Assembly: GCA_013112685.1 (NCBI GenBank)
Contig: JABFGC010000002.1
Span: 390,223-454,222 of the forward strand
DNA from: Chloroflexota bacterium
GTDB taxonomy: Bacteria; Chloroflexota; Anaerolineae; Anaerolineales; Villigracilaceae
Reading direction: 5' to 3'
Length of the DNA: 64,000 nt
Shown: positions 1 to 8,999 of the stretch, one piece after another
Position numbering within the stretch: position 1 is the first letter of the stretch
How the letters are laid out: every line of letters begins with the position of its first letter
Made by a program: the position numbers and the translations under genes
Notes under the pieces: model-generated
What the model saw: the letters and a program-made list of their open reading frames with translations, nothing else
Databases searched by the model: none
What the model was told of the DNA's origin: nothing

Positions 1-214
1 AGGTCTGCAACTCCTGGAAGAGATAAACGCCTTCCCCGCCCTGCCAGACGGCTTCCGCAACATTGATCACCATGGCGAACAGGGAATAAAATGCGATCAG
101 CCACGTGGCGCTTGCATGTCCTTCGTCCCGCCGCTGGATCGCAAAGAAAACAACGGGCAGGTACAATGCGCCCAGGAAAAGAAGCGCGATGAAACGGATG
201 AGCATCGGTTCCAT
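1..214 (-). CDS. N-terminal part of a membrane protein, cut by the window edge
   Basis: On the minus strand an open frame starts with ATG at 214 (MEPMLIRFIALLFLGALYLP) and runs off the window after 71 codons. Two hydrophobic stretches are visible: residues about 4-23, and about 38-52 (TWLIAFYSLFAMVINVAEA). They are separated by a charged loop with RRDEG. The visible part looks like the start of a polytopic inner-membrane protein. Sensor kinases with an N-terminal multi-TM region begin this way, but no diagnostic motif is visible and I assign no function. It is divergent to the amylase gene, and the 54-bp gap must hold both promoters. Confidence 0.55.
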   Translation of the reverse strand, partial: MEPMLIRFIALLFLGALYLPVVFFAIQRRDEGHASATWLIAFYSLFAMVINVAEAVWQGGEGVYLFQELQT

Positions 215-268
215 AAAAGTAGGGCGATTCTACTCGAAATCATTCAAGAATAGGTTATCATTGTTGTT

Positions 269-3160
269 ATGCTGACAACCCGCGCCTCCCGTCTCAAGTA
301 CAATTTCCAGCCCGATTTCTTCCGCCCGGATGGACACGTGATCTTTTCAGATTTGGCGTCCGCCCGGGCGTTTGCCGCCCAAATGAGCGCGCTTCGTTCG
401 GACCCGGTAGCCGTCTCTGACCTCTATGTGATGTCCCTGCTGGATGAGGCGTACCACATCCTCCTCAAACATTACTACAGCCGCTACACCGGCGTGATGG
501 GACGCGCGATGGGGATTCTGCAATCCAGCCTCGGCTCGAAATACGACCTCACGCTGACGAAGTTCACCGACGAGTTCCCCCCCATGTCCGTCTATCGCGG
601 CGAGGTGACGGCGGGGGTGTATCTTTCCATAAAGGTTCCCAGCTTCGGCGATTTCGGGCGCGGAGTGCGCGCCGCCGCCATCGAAGAGATGCTGCTGGTC
701 AACAACGCGAACAAGAATCCCGCCATCAGCCGCTACCGCGACCTGTTCGATGAATCCGTCATGCAAGGCTCATCCTACAGGGAGTTCGTCGGACGGCTGC
801 TGGAATTCTTCGCGCAGCAGCCCGGCTTGGGCGACGGCAGGGCAGGGCAGGGCGAAACGCTGACCGACCTCCTCGAAGGTCCCATCAAAGCCTCGCCCCA
901 TTCGCTCGAAGGGCAGTTGCAGTACATCCTCGAAAAATGGGGCTACCTGCTCGGCGGGGAATTTTCCGCCCGTATCCTGCGCGGCATGGACTATCTGCGC
1001 GAGGAGATCATCCGCAAGCACGGACCGGTTGACACCTTCAACGCCGAGGCTTATGTCCCCGTATTCACCGGGCACGATTACGCCGAATACGAACGTTACA
1101 GCCCCGACCAGGAGTGGATGCCGCGCCTCGTTTTGATGGCAAAGAACACCTACGTCTGGCTCGACCAGCTCTCGAAGAAATATGGACGCGAGATCAAATT
1201 CCTCGACCAAATCCCCGATGAAGAATTGGATTTGCTCGCCTCGCGCGGATTCACCGGCTTGTGGCTCATCGGCTTGTGGGAACGCAGCCGCGCTTCGCAG
1301 AAGATCAAGCAGCGCATGGGGCAGGGAGATGCGGTCGCCTCGGCGTATTCGCTGAATTCTTATGACATCGCCGAAGATTTGGGAGGATGGGGAGGATTGG
1401 AGAATTTGAGAAGCCGGGCATGGCAGCGCGGCATTCGGCTCTCCGCAGATATGGTCCCCAACCACATGGGCATTGACTCAAAGTGGGTGGTCGAACATCC
1501 CGATTGGTTCCTCTCGACGGATGCCCCGCCGTATCCCTCCTACACCTTCAACTCCGAAAATCTCTCCGACGACTCCCGCGCCTCCATCGTTCTGGAAGAC
1601 CACTATTACAACCATTCCGATGCGGCGGTCGTCTTCAAACTGTACAGCCATCCGAGCGGGGAAACCAGATACATCTATCACGGCAACGACGGCACCTCCT
1701 TCCCGTGGAACGACACCGCCCAACTCGATTACAGCAATCCCGTCGTGCGCGAGGCGGTGATTCAGGTCATCCTGCACGTGGCGCGCAACTTCCCCGTCAT
1801 CCGCTTCGATGCGGCGATGACTCTCGCCAAGAAACACATCCAACGTCTGTGGTTCCCCGAGCCGGGCGCGGGCGGCGCGATTCCCTCCCGCTCGCAGTTC
1901 GGCATGACCAAAGCCGAATTCGACGAAAAAATTCCCGTCGAGTTCTGGCGCGAGGTCGTAGACCGCGTCGCCGCCGAAGTGCCGGATACCCTCCTGCTTG
2001 CCGAAGCCTTCTGGCTCATGGAAGGCTACTTCGTCCGCACGCTGGGAATGCACCGCGTGTACAACTCTGCCTTCATGCACATGCTGCGCGATGAGGACAA
2101 TGACAAATACCGCATGGCGATCAAAAACACGCTGGAGTTCGACTCGCAGATCCTCAAACGCTACGTCAACTTCATGAACAACCCCGACGAAAAAACCGCC
2201 GTCGAGCAGTTCGGCAAAGGCGATAAATACTTCGGCATTTGCACCGTGCTTGCCACCCTGCCGGGTCTGCCCATGTTCGGTCACGGACAGATCGAAGGCT
2301 TCTCCGAAAAATACGGGATGGAGTTCCGCCGCCCGAAATGGGAGGAGACTCCCGATGACGGCTTGATTCAGGCTCATGAGTGGAGAATCTTCCCGCTTCT
2401 TCACCGCCGATTCCTGTTTGCCGACGTGGAGAATTTCCTGCTCTTCGACTTTTATCTCGCCAACGGCGGCGTGGACGAAAACGTCTTCGCTTATTCCAAC
2501 CGTTTCGGCAGCCCTTCGACAGGCTCAGGGCAGGTCGAACGCGGGCTGATCATCTATCACAACAAATTTGCCGACACCAAAGGCTGGATCAAAACCTCCG
2601 CCGCCGCGCTCGATAAAGCCACAGGCAAACTCAAACGCAAGAATCTCGCCGAAGGTTTGGCGCTGCCGCGCGAGGGATACGTCATCTTCAAGGATTACGC
2701 CTCGCAATTGGAATACATCCGCTCGTGCAGGGAAATCTGGGAAAAAGGCTTGTACGTGGAATTGGGCGCATATCAATGCCACGCCTTCATGGATTTCCGC
2801 TTTGTGGGCGATAAAGAGTGGGGCGAAATTTATCGCGCCCTCAACGGCGCAGGCGTGCCGTCCATGCAGGAGGAGTGGGGGAGGTTGTTTGCAAAAGCGG
2901 AAGAGCTTGTGGTGGAAGAACAACCTGTCAAAAAGAAACGTGTTGTCCGCAAGGCCGCTGTGAAGAAAAAGGTGGAAAGTCGAAAGCCGAAGGCGGTGAA
3001 GAAGACAGCGGGAAAATCTGTGCCGAAAACCGGGAAAAAGAAATCCGCGCCGAAAGCCGCTGAAAAGCCGGTTAAGGGAAAAAGGAAGACGGCAAAAAAG
3101 AATAAGCCGTTGACGTCAAAGACCGGCAAGACCGCCGTTAAAAGGAAGACCAAAGGATAA
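269..3160 (+). CDS. GH13-type alpha-amylase family enzyme with Lys-rich C-terminal tail
   Basis: A 963-residue protein of the alpha-amylase clan, expected to hydrolyse or transfer alpha-1,4-glucan. The classical regions are recognisable in order: region I DMVPNHMG near residue 400, region II IRFDAAM near 512 (nucleophile Asp), and region III LLAEAFW near 575 (acid/base Glu). An unusually long N-terminal part of about 300 residues precedes the barrel. No signal peptide is visible, so it is probably cytoplasmic. The last ~75 residues are almost only Lys, Ala, Pro, Thr and Val (for example KKKRVVRKAAVKKK), like a histone H1 tail, and are not part of the enzyme fold. A 9-residue insert (SPSTGSGQV, near residue 750) matches a short dispersed DNA element. 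Together with glgA and malQ further along, it fits intracellular glycogen or maltodextrin metabolism. The exact specificity is unknown. Confidence 0.85.
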   Translation: MLTTRASRLKYNFQPDFFRPDGHVIFSDLASARAFAAQMSALRSDPVAVSDLYVMSLLDEAYHILLKHYYSRYTGVMGRAMGILQSSLGSKYDLTLTKFTDEFPPMSVYRGEVTAGVYLSIKVPSFGDFGRGVRAAAIEEMLLVNNANKNPAISRYRDLFDESVMQGSSYREFVGRLLEFFAQQPGLGDGRAGQGETLTDLLEGPIKASPHSLEGQLQYILEKWGYLLGGEFSARILRGMDYLREEIIRKHGPVDTFNAEAYVPVFTGHDYAEYERYSPDQEWMPRLVLMAKNTYVWLDQLSKKYGREIKFLDQIPDEELDLLASRGFTGLWLIGLWERSRASQKIKQRMGQGDAVASAYSLNSYDIAEDLGGWGGLENLRSRAWQRGIRLSADMVPNHMGIDSKWVVEHPDWFLSTDAPPYPSYTFNSENLSDDSRASIVLEDHYYNHSDAAVVFKLYSHPSGETRYIYHGNDGTSFPWNDTAQLDYSNPVVREAVIQVILHVARNFPVIRFDAAMTLAKKHIQRLWFPEPGAGGAIPSRSQFGMTKAEFDEKIPVEFWREVVDRVAAEVPDTLLLAEAFWLMEGYFVRTLGMHRVYNSAFMHMLRDEDNDKYRMAIKNTLEFDSQILKRYVNFMNNPDEKTAVEQFGKGDKYFGICTVLATLPGLPMFGHGQIEGFSEKYGMEFRRPKWEETPDDGLIQAHEWRIFPLLHRRFLFADVENFLLFDFYLANGGVDENVFAYSNRFGSPSTGSGQVERGLIIYHNKFADTKGWIKTSAAALDKATGKLKRKNLAEGLALPREGYVIFKDYASQLEYIRSCREIWEKGLYVELGAYQCHAFMDFRFVGDKEWGEIYRALNGAGVPSMQEEWGRLFAKAEELVVEEQPVKKKRVVRKAAVKKKVESRKPKAVKKTAGKSVPKTGKKKSAPKAAEKPVKGKRKTAKKNKPLTSKTGKTAVKRKTKG
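2511..2542. repeat. Short dispersed element inserted in frame in the amylase gene
   Basis: The stretch beginning CCCTTCGACAGGCTCAGGG has CCCT/AGGG ends and encodes PSTGSGQ in this frame (FDRLRAG in another). It interrupts an otherwise smooth junction between AYSNRFG and ERGLIIYHN. From memory, this word recurs widely in genomes of this group. Within this window I see one copy only. Confidence 0.5.
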
Positions 3161-3181
3161 CCTAGGAACGTTCCTATCCTG

Positions 3182-6100
3182 CTACGGCATCACCCCCCAC
3201 AAACGAATCGTGCCGTCGAACGACCCGGATGCCAGGATTCTTCCATCCGGCGAAAAGACGACGGTGAAAATCCGATCCGTATGTCCTCTCAGCATTTTTA
3301 TCTGCGCGCCATCACCAACGTTCCAGAGAACGACCCCGTGATCCCATACCCCAGAGGAGGCGACGGCAAGCGTCTGCCCATCCGGTGAAAAAGCGACGCC
3401 AAATACATCGTAGGCGTGTTCCAGGATTCTCAGCGGCGAACCGTCGTTGACATTCCACAGGATGACTCGATTGTCAAGTGAACCGGAAGCCAGCGTTTTT
3501 CCATCCGGCGAGAAGGCGACGCTGAGGACAGAATCGGAATGTCCTAAAAAAGTCATCAAAAGCGAACCGTCAATCACCCTCCACAGGGCAACCGTCGAGT
3601 TGGAGGAAGCGGCGGCGAGGGTTTTTCCATCCGGGGAGAAGGCGACGCTCAACACGTTATCTTCGATGTCTTGAAGGGTTTGGAGGAGGGAGCCGTCGCT
3701 CACCCGCCACAGGCGGATGGTGTTGTCGTTCGAGCCGGATGCGAGGATTTGTCCGTCCGGTGAAAAGGCGACGCTGGCAACATCGTCCTGGTGACCGCCG
3801 AGGGTCAAAATGGTCGAGCCGCTGCTGACCCGCCACAGGCGGATGGTGTTGTCGTTCGAGCCGGATGCGAGGATTTGTCCGTCCGGTGAAAAGGCGACGC
3901 TCCTGACCTCTGCCGAATGCCCGGCAAGCGTTTGGAGCAGCGTGCCGTCGCTTACGCGCCACACGCGGATGGTGTTTCCCCACGATCCGGACGCCAGCAT
4001 TTGTCCATCCGGCGAAAAAGCAAGCGTGTAACCCTTGCCCGCACTCCCGCCGAGAGTTTGGGAGCCAAAGCCGGATATTTCCCCGATGCGGATCGTGTTG
4101 TCCAACGACCCTGAAACCAGAGTTTGTCCGTCGGGCGAAATGGCGACGCTTAATACCGGCTCGGTATGCGCATCAATTTGCCGGGTCATCCCCTCTATAT
4201 GATGCAGGACGATGGAACCGTCGTCCGACCCGGATGCCAGGTTTTCCCCGTTCGGCGAAAAGGCGACGCTGTTGACATCGTCGTTGTGATATTGAAAGGT
4301 TTCGATCAGCGACCCATCGCTAACGCGCCACTGCCGGACGGTATTGTCCACCGAACCGGAAGCCAGGATCGTTCCGTCCGGCGAGAAGGCAACGCTCAAG
4401 ACGGATCCCGTGTGCCCTCCAAGCGCTTGAAGAAGCGAGCCGTTGTCAACGCGCCATAAGCGGATGGATCTATCGTCCGAGCCGGAAGCCAGAACCGTTC
4501 CATCCGGCGAGAAGGCGACGCTCTTCACGTAAGATGTATGCCCGGAAAGGGTTTGGAGGAGCGTGCCGTCGCTCGGACGCCACAAACGGATGGTGTTGTC
4601 GAACGAGCCGGAAGCCAGCGTCCGGCCGTCCGGGGAAAAATCCAGGCTGTACACATCGCCGGTATGTCCTTCCAGCGTTCGGAGGAGCGAGCCGTCGCTC
4701 GCGCGCCAGAGACGAATCGTGTTGTCCCACGAACTGGACGCCAGCATTTCCCCATCCGGCGAGAAGGCAACGGAGTAAATCCAGTTGTTTGTTCCGATCT
4801 GCAAGACCTGCGCCAGGGTGTCCGCGTCGAATATGTAAACACCATACGAAGTTGCCGCGGCAATTTTCTCCCCGTCTTTTGAATAGACCACCTGATTGAC
4901 CGTCCCTTTGCCCCAACGCGCAAGTTGGATGATCTCATCGGCGTTTTCCAGTGCGATTTTTTCCGAACCGAAAGGCACCGTAAAACCCTCCAAAATAGGA
5001 AGTTCGATTTGCTCCGGGATCATCTCGGGAGCGGACGCTTCGGGGGTCGGACTGTCGGCTGTCTCAGCCGGCGCGACCGCCTCCAGTGAAGCCGCCGGGG
5101 AGGTTGCAGTGACCGCTGGCTGCCGGCTGACTGCATTATTCAAACCCCATAATATGAACGTCAAAGCCGCAGCCCCGATCGTGCCCATGACTGCCCACCT
5201 GACAATGGACTTCCGCTCCGGCAGCGCCGCCGCCTTTTTTATTCTTTCCGCGATTCCGCGCGGCGCTTCACCCGCGTTTTCGATTTTCCCCTCCGCCGGT
5301 TTGACCTGCCCAACCGCGAGAGACGCGGCTTGCTGGACCTGCCTGCGGCGCCATTGTCCCGTTTTGGTTAGCAAACCCGCCAGCCCGCCTTCGGCTTTTC
5401 CGCTCTCCTCTTGCGCAGGTTCCAGCGCTTGTTGCGCGGCTTGCGAGACGCTGAGGCTGTCGTCCTCCCTGGCGATTTTTTCCAGCGCTTCCCGGGCGGA
5501 ACGCGCCAAGCCCAGGTTTTTGCCGTGCATCAGTTTTGCCAGTTGACGCACAGCGCCCAGGCGGATATCCGCAAAGGGGTTTTCGATGGATTGGATCAAG
5601 GGAGGGGGCAGGGGTGCCGGTTTGACGTCTTCGATGCGCGTGCTTTCCCGCAGGATAATTTCACCCTGCTGCCTGCTCGTAAATTTCGAAGGGGTTTGCT
5701 TCGGCGTCGCAAGGATCACTTTTTCATAGGCGTAGTCGTACAACTCGTCCACCGTGATGCGTCCATCGCCGTCAATATCCGCTTCGCCTTCCAAGCCCGC
5801 TACCAAATAATGGGTGAAAAGCGAACTGTCCGTTTCGCCGATGACCTTGTCGCCTTCCCACGCATATTGGGTCGAATCGCTTGCGGTCAGGATGATGCGG
5901 CCGTAGCCGGTTTCGAATGCGGAGGCGGTTCCAATGCTGACGCCCGTTGCGGCTTTCGTGCCTTGCGTGAATGCGCCGCTGTTGCAGCAGTCCAGGATCA
6001 GCACCTGCCTCTTCGAGCGGCTTTGATCCATAACCTCGCGGATGTAATCCGACTTTATGCCGGTGGCTCTTAGTTTTGCCCGGACGGTGTTTTTGACCGC

Positions 6101-6379
6101 CAGGTAAAGCGAGCCGAATTCGTCCCGAACGCCGTGCCCTGAGAAATACAAGACCAGCAGGTCGTCCGGCTTTTTATTGTTGAAGAAATCGTCAATGGCT
6201 TCACGGACGACGTACTCCGGCTGGTTGAGCGTGACCTGGACGTTGTCAAACGCGCATATATTTTTGTCCAGGAGGACGCGAGCAAACTCTTCCGCATCCC
6301 TGCCGGGCGTGGTAAGTTGCGCCAGCCCGGAATCCTGGTACTCGGTATTGGCGATAATAAGGGCGTATTTACCGCTCAT
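3182..6379 (-). CDS. Membrane-anchored caspase (peptidase C14) with 14 WD40 repeats
   Basis: A 1065-residue effector/sensor protein. Residues 1-245 are a caspase-like domain with both catalytic signatures: the His motif YFSGHG and the Cys motif LDCCNSG. An EF-hand-like loop (DIDGDGRITVDEL, near 200) lies inside the domain. Residues about 265-325 look like helical HEAT-type repeats (LGAVRQLAKLMHG). One hydrophobic segment near 395-415 (GTIGAAALTFILWG) is probably a membrane anchor. From about 480 to the end there are 14 WD40 repeats (FSPDG...LASGS..NTIRLW), enough for two seven-bladed propellers. A strong GGAGGGG site precedes the ATG. The gene lies 114 bp downstream of a second caspase gene and an EACC1-like gene on the same strand, so an operon is likely. 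Inference: the WD40 part senses or scaffolds and the caspase executes, as proposed for bacterial conflict and cell-suicide systems. Confidence 0.88.
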   Translation of the reverse strand: MSGKYALIIANTEYQDSGLAQLTTPGRDAEEFARVLLDKNICAFDNVQVTLNQPEYVVREAIDDFFNNKKPDDLLVLYFSGHGVRDEFGSLYLAVKNTVRAKLRATGIKSDYIREVMDQSRSKRQVLILDCCNSGAFTQGTKAATGVSIGTASAFETGYGRIILTASDSTQYAWEGDKVIGETDSSLFTHYLVAGLEGEADIDGDGRITVDELYDYAYEKVILATPKQTPSKFTSRQQGEIILRESTRIEDVKPAPLPPPLIQSIENPFADIRLGAVRQLAKLMHGKNLGLARSAREALEKIAREDDSLSVSQAAQQALEPAQEESGKAEGGLAGLLTKTGQWRRRQVQQAASLAVGQVKPAEGKIENAGEAPRGIAERIKKAAALPERKSIVRWAVMGTIGAAALTFILWGLNNAVSRQPAVTATSPAASLEAVAPAETADSPTPEASAPEMIPEQIELPILEGFTVPFGSEKIALENADEIIQLARWGKGTVNQVVYSKDGEKIAAATSYGVYIFDADTLAQVLQIGTNNWIYSVAFSPDGEMLASSSWDNTIRLWRASDGSLLRTLEGHTGDVYSLDFSPDGRTLASGSFDNTIRLWRPSDGTLLQTLSGHTSYVKSVAFSPDGTVLASGSDDRSIRLWRVDNGSLLQALGGHTGSVLSVAFSPDGTILASGSVDNTVRQWRVSDGSLIETFQYHNDDVNSVAFSPNGENLASGSDDGSIVLHHIEGMTRQIDAHTEPVLSVAISPDGQTLVSGSLDNTIRIGEISGFGSQTLGGSAGKGYTLAFSPDGQMLASGSWGNTIRVWRVSDGTLLQTLAGHSAEVRSVAFSPDGQILASGSNDNTIRLWRVSSGSTILTLGGHQDDVASVAFSPDGQILASGSNDNTIRLWRVSDGSLLQTLQDIEDNVLSVAFSPDGKTLAAASSNSTVALWRVIDGSLLMTFLGHSDSVLSVAFSPDGKTLASGSLDNRVILWNVNDGSPLRILEHAYDVFGVAFSPDGQTLAVASSGVWDHGVVLWNVGDGAQIKMLRGHTDRIFTVVFSPDGRILASGSFDGTIRLWGVMP

Positions 6380-6493
6380 GGCTTTTTCTCCCCTCCTTCC
6401 ATAATTGGATGGGAGTAACTTTTGAAAAACCGTACGTTTAAAGTAGTTGTTTTTCTCATGCGGACCAATCCAGTCTTCCTCTTCGTTTTGCGG

Positions 6494-8251
6494 CTATTGA
6501 CCGGAAGACTCTGCTAAAAAATCTCTTGCTCCATCTTTCCAGACACCCCACCGCTCGATGCCGATGAGGATTCCCGCCAGGAATGTTCCCAGAACGTAGT
6601 ATGTAGCCGTCCCGGATTCCATATCAACGAATTTGGCTATCAAAGCTGCCAAGCCTATCATGGTCAGAAATCCCCAAGACAGGAAACCAACCAACCCCCA
6701 AGCATGAGAGGCTATCGTAAGCCACAACGGATCGTTCGATTTATCCTTGAATGGTTTTGTTGCGGGAGTCCCTTCCAATTGCGCAAATCCAACAAAAAAA
6801 CCGGCAACTATCGCCAAAATGATTTGCGGCGCGGTCAAATACCAGGGGGCTTGCTTTCCAGGCGATCCAAGCATTGCATAACCGAATAATGACGACAGCA
6901 CCGTGTCTATGAACAGGGATGCTAGGGCGAACGCCCGTACAAAGCCCATGAAATTTTCCAACGAGAATTCTTTTAATAATCCTACGACGGGTTCAGAGCC
7001 CGCCCGGCTGCCGGGACTCGTCAGATTTACTGGCTTGGAACCGCTGATATTCCCGATAACCTGCCCGGTTTTTTCGTCAAAAACCTTATCACCGGTTTTT
7101 ACCTTTTCGATTGCCAGCCGGGCTGCTTCCTGCTTTTGCCGCTCGTCGTATTCGCGTTTGGCTTTCGCCGCCTGCTCTTCCTTCGCCTTTTGGACGGCAA
7201 TTCGCTCGCGTTCTTTTTTCGTCTGGTCCGCCTTTGCTTTTTCGTCTGCCTGCCGTTTTTCCTCGGCGAGGCGCGCGGCTTCCGCCTCCTGCCTGGCAAT
7301 CCGGTCCGCTTCCCGTTTTGCCTTCCGCTCGGCTTTTGCCTTTTCTTCCGCCTGCCGCTTTTCCTCGGCAAGACGGGCTTCTTTTTCCGCTTTTTCTTTC
7401 GCAAGGCGCTCTGCCGCAAGGTCGGCTTTCAACTCCTTATATATCTGCGCTTTGAGGTCTGCGATTCTATCCTCCGGCAAAGCGGGCGCGGGGCGCGGCT
7501 GTTTGACCTCGACGTTGTCCCGCAAAACGATACTGCCCTGCTGCTTGCTTGAAAATTTGGACGGGGTTTGTTTCGAAGTGACGGACTTTATCTTCTCGTA
7601 GGCGTACTCATACAAATCGTCCACGGAGATGCTGCCGTCGCCATCCTGGTCTGCCGGACCCCTCAAGCCCTCCACGAGATAATGGGTGAAGAGGGATTTA
7701 TCGGTATTGCCGATGATCTCGCCGCCCTCCCAGGCGTACTGATTGACGTCGCTGGCGGTCAGGATGACGCGCCCATAACCCGCTTCGAAAGCGGAGGCGG
7801 TGCCCATGCTGATTTCTGTTGCGGCTTTGGTTCCGTGTGCAACTGCGCCGCTGTTACAGCAATCCAGGATCAACACCTGTCTTCTTGACCGGCTCCGATC
7901 CATGGCGTCGCGGATGAACTCCGACGGGATGGCGGTTGACAATAATTCGCTGCGGACCGTGTCCTTGACCGCAAGATAGAACTTGCCGATTTCATCGCGG
8001 ACGCCATGCCCCGAAAAATACAAGACGAGCAGGTCATCCGGGTCTTTGTTGTTGAAAAAACTGCCGATCACCCTGCGGAGGACATGTTCCGGCTCGTTGA
8101 TTTTCGGGATGACTTCGTCGAAGGCGCAAAGCAACTTGTCGGCGAGTACGCGCGCGAACTCCTCGGCGTCCCTGCCGGGCGTGGTGAGTCGCGCCAGCCC
8201 CAGGTCGGCGTATTCCGTGTTGCCGATGATCAGGGCGTACTTGCCGCTCAT
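6494..8251 (-). CDS. Caspase domain with coiled coil and C-terminal membrane segments
   Basis: A 585-residue paralogue of the downstream caspase. Residues 1-240 match it closely (MSGKYALIIGNTEY start, YFSGHG His motif, LDCCNSG Cys motif, EF-hand-like DQDGDGSISVDDL). Residues about 265-395 are a highly charged heptad-like region rich in Ala, Glu, Lys and Arg (EEKRQAEEKAKAERKAKRE), a long coiled coil. A short insert containing VKTGDKVFDEKTGQVIG follows. The end holds about four hydrophobic segments between residues 435 and 575, so the protein should sit in the membrane. The ATG overlaps the TGA of the EACC1-like gene (ATGA), which implies translational coupling. This could be a membrane effector or pore partner, but no assay-backed role is visible in the sequence. 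Confidence 0.85.
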   Translation of the reverse strand: MSGKYALIIGNTEYADLGLARLTTPGRDAEEFARVLADKLLCAFDEVIPKINEPEHVLRRVIGSFFNNKDPDDLLVLYFSGHGVRDEIGKFYLAVKDTVRSELLSTAIPSEFIRDAMDRSRSRRQVLILDCCNSGAVAHGTKAATEISMGTASAFEAGYGRVILTASDVNQYAWEGGEIIGNTDKSLFTHYLVEGLRGPADQDGDGSISVDDLYEYAYEKIKSVTSKQTPSKFSSKQQGSIVLRDNVEVKQPRPAPALPEDRIADLKAQIYKELKADLAAERLAKEKAEKEARLAEEKRQAEEKAKAERKAKREADRIARQEAEAARLAEEKRQADEKAKADQTKKERERIAVQKAKEEQAAKAKREYDERQKQEAARLAIEKVKTGDKVFDEKTGQVIGNISGSKPVNLTSPGSRAGSEPVVGLLKEFSLENFMGFVRAFALASLFIDTVLSSLFGYAMLGSPGKQAPWYLTAPQIILAIVAGFFVGFAQLEGTPATKPFKDKSNDPLWLTIASHAWGLVGFLSWGFLTMIGLAALIAKFVDMESGTATYYVLGTFLAGILIGIERWGVWKDGARDFLAESSGQ

Positions 8252-8615
8252 TTTTTCTTTTTCCTCTTTTCGAGTTTCGAGAGGAGTTTCTCGAATTCTT
8301 CGGGCGAGCCTTCGAACTCAAAGCCCTTCCCCTTGAATTTTACGGTGCGTCCCTGCCCGCGTGTGACCCACGCTTGGATGAGGGAGATGAGTCCGGGCAC
8401 GGCGACGGGCAGAACTTCAGGGCGATGGTCCCGATGGTGATGGGGTCGCCTTTGGTCCCCTCCGGCGCATCGCCCGGGGACACAAGCACGGCTGACTCAA
8501 CGTCAACCCCGCGCAGTTCCGTCAGCAAATTGCGCGTCATTTTATCCAACTCATCCTCGGTTGCGTCCCCAGCCAGAACCTTGATTTCGAGTCCAATTAA
8601 ATCGTCTTTCGTCAT
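8248..8615 (-). pseudogene. EACC1-like effector-associated component, reading frame shifted once
   Basis: Reading from ATG at 8615 gives MTKDDLIGLEIKVLAGDA, and the frame breaks near 8410-8420. Adding one base (AAG.TTCTG read as AAG GTT CTG) restores LPVAVPGLISLIQAW, then GRTVKFKGKGFEFEGSPEEF and a Lys-rich end. It stops at 8248, overlapping the caspase start. The pattern of GRTV, a short beta hairpin, then a G.S..E....L helix after a hydrophobic segment is that of effector-associated constant component 1. That family is known as the small constant partner of caspase or trypsin effectors in predicted conflict systems. A one-base deletion in a GG run is the simplest explanation, so this may be an intact gene with a sequence error. 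Confidence 0.7.
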
Positions 8616-8849
8616 GGCGACCCTGCCCTTTCAGTCGAACTGCGGATTGTGGAGTACACTATCATTATAGGAAAAAACCGGATAATTACAACAATCAATC
8701 CCCCAAAACCCCAGGCGGGGAAAGGCTTCCTAAGCGGCGCCAACTTCACGTCAAGCCGGATGCGCGTAGGCAGATTAGGGCATGATAAGATGACGGCGAT
8801 GTCCACCCTACAAATCCCATACGAATCCATCCCAATCCGAATTTTGTTA

Positions 8850-8878
8850 TTGACTCGCACTTTGAAACGTACTATACT
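8850..8878 (+). promoter_or_regulatory. Sigma-70-type promoter of the SWIM-protein transcript
   Basis: TTGACT at 8850-8855 and TATACT at 8873-8878 are separated by exactly 17 bp. The expected start is near 8885, which gives a leader of about 115 nt before the ATG at 9000. The stretch 8616-8849 upstream holds no convincing gene. Confidence 0.7.
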
Positions 8879-8902
8879 CACCGCATACGAGGTAACGCCG
8901 TC

Positions 8903-8938
8903 ATGAGCTTATTTTACGGAGACCCCAAAATTTGTTGA
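8903..8938 (+). other. Possible 11-residue leader peptide
   Basis: An ATG with a weak purine-rich site (GAGG) begins an 11-codon frame (MSLFYGDPKIC) ending in TGA just before a terminator-like hairpin. The arrangement resembles an attenuator leader, but no run of one regulatory codon is present. It may be chance. Confidence 0.25.
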
Positions 8939-8941
8939 CAC

Positions 8942-8972
8942 AGACACGCGATATGACCGCGTGTCTTTTTTT
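8942..8972 (+). terminator. Hairpin plus T-run inside the leader (attenuator or upstream terminator)
   Basis: A perfect 9-bp stem, AGACACGCG (8942-8950) with CGCGTGTCT (8958-8966), has a 7-nt loop and is followed by seven T. It lies between the promoter at 8850 and the gene at 9000, so it must be read through or regulated for that gene to be expressed. Confidence 0.7.
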
Positions 8973-8999
8973 ATCTCAAATGAAAAGGAGAACTTTGCC

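Noticed and set aside
3200..4800. Regular ~126-bp repeats as a CRISPR-like or satellite array
   Set aside because: They are in-frame WD40 units of a conserved protein, with unit length of 42 residues and no unique spacers.
8649..8906. 85-codon open frame before the SWIM gene
   Set aside because: It lacks a ribosome site, overlaps the promoter at 8850 and has an unconvincing composition.
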